Assembly (NCBI GenBank): GCA_026710225.1
Contig: JAPORI010000183.1
Coordinates: 1-5,680 of the forward strand
From: Betaproteobacteria bacterium
Lineage (GTDB): Bacteria > Pseudomonadota > Gammaproteobacteria > Tethybacterales > Tethybacteraceae
Reading direction: 5' to 3'
Length of the DNA stretch: 5,680 nt
The notes under the pieces were generated by a model. It searched no databases. It worked only from the letters and a program-made list of their open reading frames with translations, and had not been told where the DNA came from. The translations under genes and the position numbers were made by a program. Below, piece after piece: positions 4,565 through 5,680 of the stretch. Position 1 is the first letter of the stretch. Every line of letters begins with the position of its first letter.

Positions 4565-5680
4565 ATGACCGAAGCCATTCAGATAAACCCCGGCGGCCGC
4601 CTGGACATCAAGGATGTCATAGGGCGCGACCGCGAGATCAAAAGATACTGGGGAATATTGCAGCGCCAGGGACTGGTCATCTCGGCGGAGCGGCGGATTG
4701 GCAAGACCCATATTGTGCTGAAAATGCAGCAGGAGTGCGGCGCTGACTGGCTGGTCATTTACCAGGACCTTGAAGATGTCCATTCTCTTGCCGGACTGGT
4801 CCGCTCGATCCGCGAGGCATTCATCAAGCATTCCGGCGGCTCATCGTTCAAGGAGAAAGCCAACTGGCTAACTTCCTTTTTGCCAGAATCGATTGGCAGC
4901 ATTGATCTGGGGACTGTCGGGCAGGATGCCTGCTTTGCCCTGCTGGACAAAACTTGCGCCAGTCTCATCGAAAAAGCCGGCGGCCGGAAGGTGTTGCTGC
5001 TGTGGGATGAATTTCCCCTCATGCTGGAAAATATCAGGCGCCGCGAAACTGAGGATGTGGTTTTGCGGCTTCTCGATTCTCTGCGCGCCTTGCGCAGCAC
5101 TCACGCCAGTTCTCTGCGCTTTCTGTTTACCGGCTCGATAGGACTGCATCTGGTACTCAGAAACCTGCACCGCTCCGGCGGCACCAATGATTCGGTAAAT
5201 GACATGTTTTCGCTTACCGTCCCGCCCCTGACACCGGAAAGCACCTGCCAGTTGGCAGCAGGTCTTTTGCGCAATACTCAGGCTGCAGCCGGACAAATCC
5301 CCGGCCTGGCCAAGTTGATTGCAGAGGAAGTCGGCGGCTTCCCCTATCATGTGCACCATGTCATTGACCAACTTGCCCAGTTGCCCCGACCGCCGCAAGA
5401 CACCGACATAGCAAGAGCAATTGACGACATCATCAGTGCCCCTGCCGATCCGGTGCACATGAGCCACAACAATGAAAGACTGTTTTCCTATTACTCTGAT
5501 CAAGAACGGCAGCTTGCCCGGATTATGCTCAATGCTCTTGCCGGGCAACAGCAGCCAGTTAGCAGGGAGAACCTCCTGAATTTGTGCAGACACTGCGATA
5601 CAGAACTGGGCGACGATAGATTTGGCGAAATCCTCAGCATCCTGCAAAAGGATCACTATATTGAATCGCTCCAAAGCCAG
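4565..5680 (+). CDS. P-loop ATPase of the archaeal-type/STAND-like 'RRIGKT' kind, C-terminus beyond the right edge (ATPase gene 3)
   Basis: An uninterrupted frame of 372 codons runs to the window end with no stop. Near the N-terminus is a GRDREI motif (20-25), then a P-loop AERRIGKT (41-48) with Ala in place of the first Gly, as in ATPases of the ATPase_2/AAA_22 kind. YQDLED (66-71) follows, then Walker B VLLLWDE with D148-E149, and the sensor-like strand LRFLFTGS (184-191). GGFPYH lies past the middle, and a predicted winged-helix segment with ILQKDHYIE closes the visible part. The start ATG is fixed by the promoter geometry and the good N-terminal fit. It is divergent from ATPase gene 2 across 180 bases. 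It is not a DUF4143 protein: there is no EVD...IEVK pattern in the visible part. Function is unknown; ATP-driven switching or DNA/protein remodelling is inferred from the fold. A 268-codon frame on the opposite strand is judged a shadow. Confidence 0.9.
   Translation, partial: MTEAIQINPGGRLDIKDVIGRDREIKRYWGILQRQGLVISAERRIGKTHIVLKMQQECGADWLVIYQDLEDVHSLAGLVRSIREAFIKHSGGSSFKEKANWLTSFLPESIGSIDLGTVGQDACFALLDKTCASLIEKAGGRKVLLLWDEFPLMLENIRRRETEDVVLRLLDSLRALRSTHASSLRFLFTGSIGLHLVLRNLHRSGGTNDSVNDMFSLTVPPLTPESTCQLAAGLLRNTQAAAGQIPGLAKLIAEEVGGFPYHVHHVIDQLAQLPRPPQDTDIARAIDDIISAPADPVHMSHNNERLFSYYSDQERQLARIMLNALAGQQQPVSRENLLNLCRHCDTELGDDRFGEILSILQKDHYIESLQSQ

Noticed and set aside
4868..5674. 268-codon open frame on the minus strand opposite ATPase gene 3
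   Set aside because: It lies fully antisense to a frame with Walker A, Walker B and sensor motifs. Its own translation shows no recognisable domain and no ribosome site.

Overview
The window comes from a GC-rich proteobacterium, most likely beta- or gammaproteobacterial. That rests on the leftmost genes: a TatC N-terminus and a short TatB that follow the proteobacterial pattern closely. No 16S or other marker is present, so the placement is tentative.

Layout. Positions 1-371 (minus strand, running off the left edge) hold the first 123 residues of tatC. It overlaps the end of tatB (364-693, minus) by 8 bases. There is no tatA directly upstream of tatB, where it is usually found. Instead, after a 139-base gap with a hairpin, comes a cluster of three P-loop ATPase genes. 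ATPase gene 1 (833-2977, minus) is an AAA_14/DUF4143 protein with an unusual, unrecognised C-terminal extension of about 320 residues. ATPase gene 2 (3128-4384, minus) is a canonical AAA_14/DUF4143 protein. ATPase gene 3 (4565 to the right edge, plus) is a different NTPase type with an 'ERRIGKT' P-loop; it is open at the window end and divergent from gene 2.

The two AT-rich gaps in front of these genes (2978-3127 and 4385-4564) hold most of the unexplained structure. Each ATPase gene has a perfect TATAAT close to its ATG, exactly six bases away for genes 1 and 3 and eleven for gene 2. This suggests leaderless or nearly leaderless mRNAs. Both gaps carry copies of a short T-rich box ending in CATTTTT. 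The gap before gene 1 also has inverted repeats built on TGTGCA. The divergent gap between genes 2 and 3 has three tandem copies of a 22-base unit whose conserved positions differ only by C/T changes. This looks like an operator array or a translated leader for gene 2.

How the parts may work together. TatB and TatC belong to the twin-arginine export pathway and are unrelated in function to the ATPases. The three ATPases look like a lower-GC accessory block placed next to the tat genes, possibly separating tatBC from tatA. Shared promoter architecture suggests common control. Their biological role cannot be read from sequence alone.
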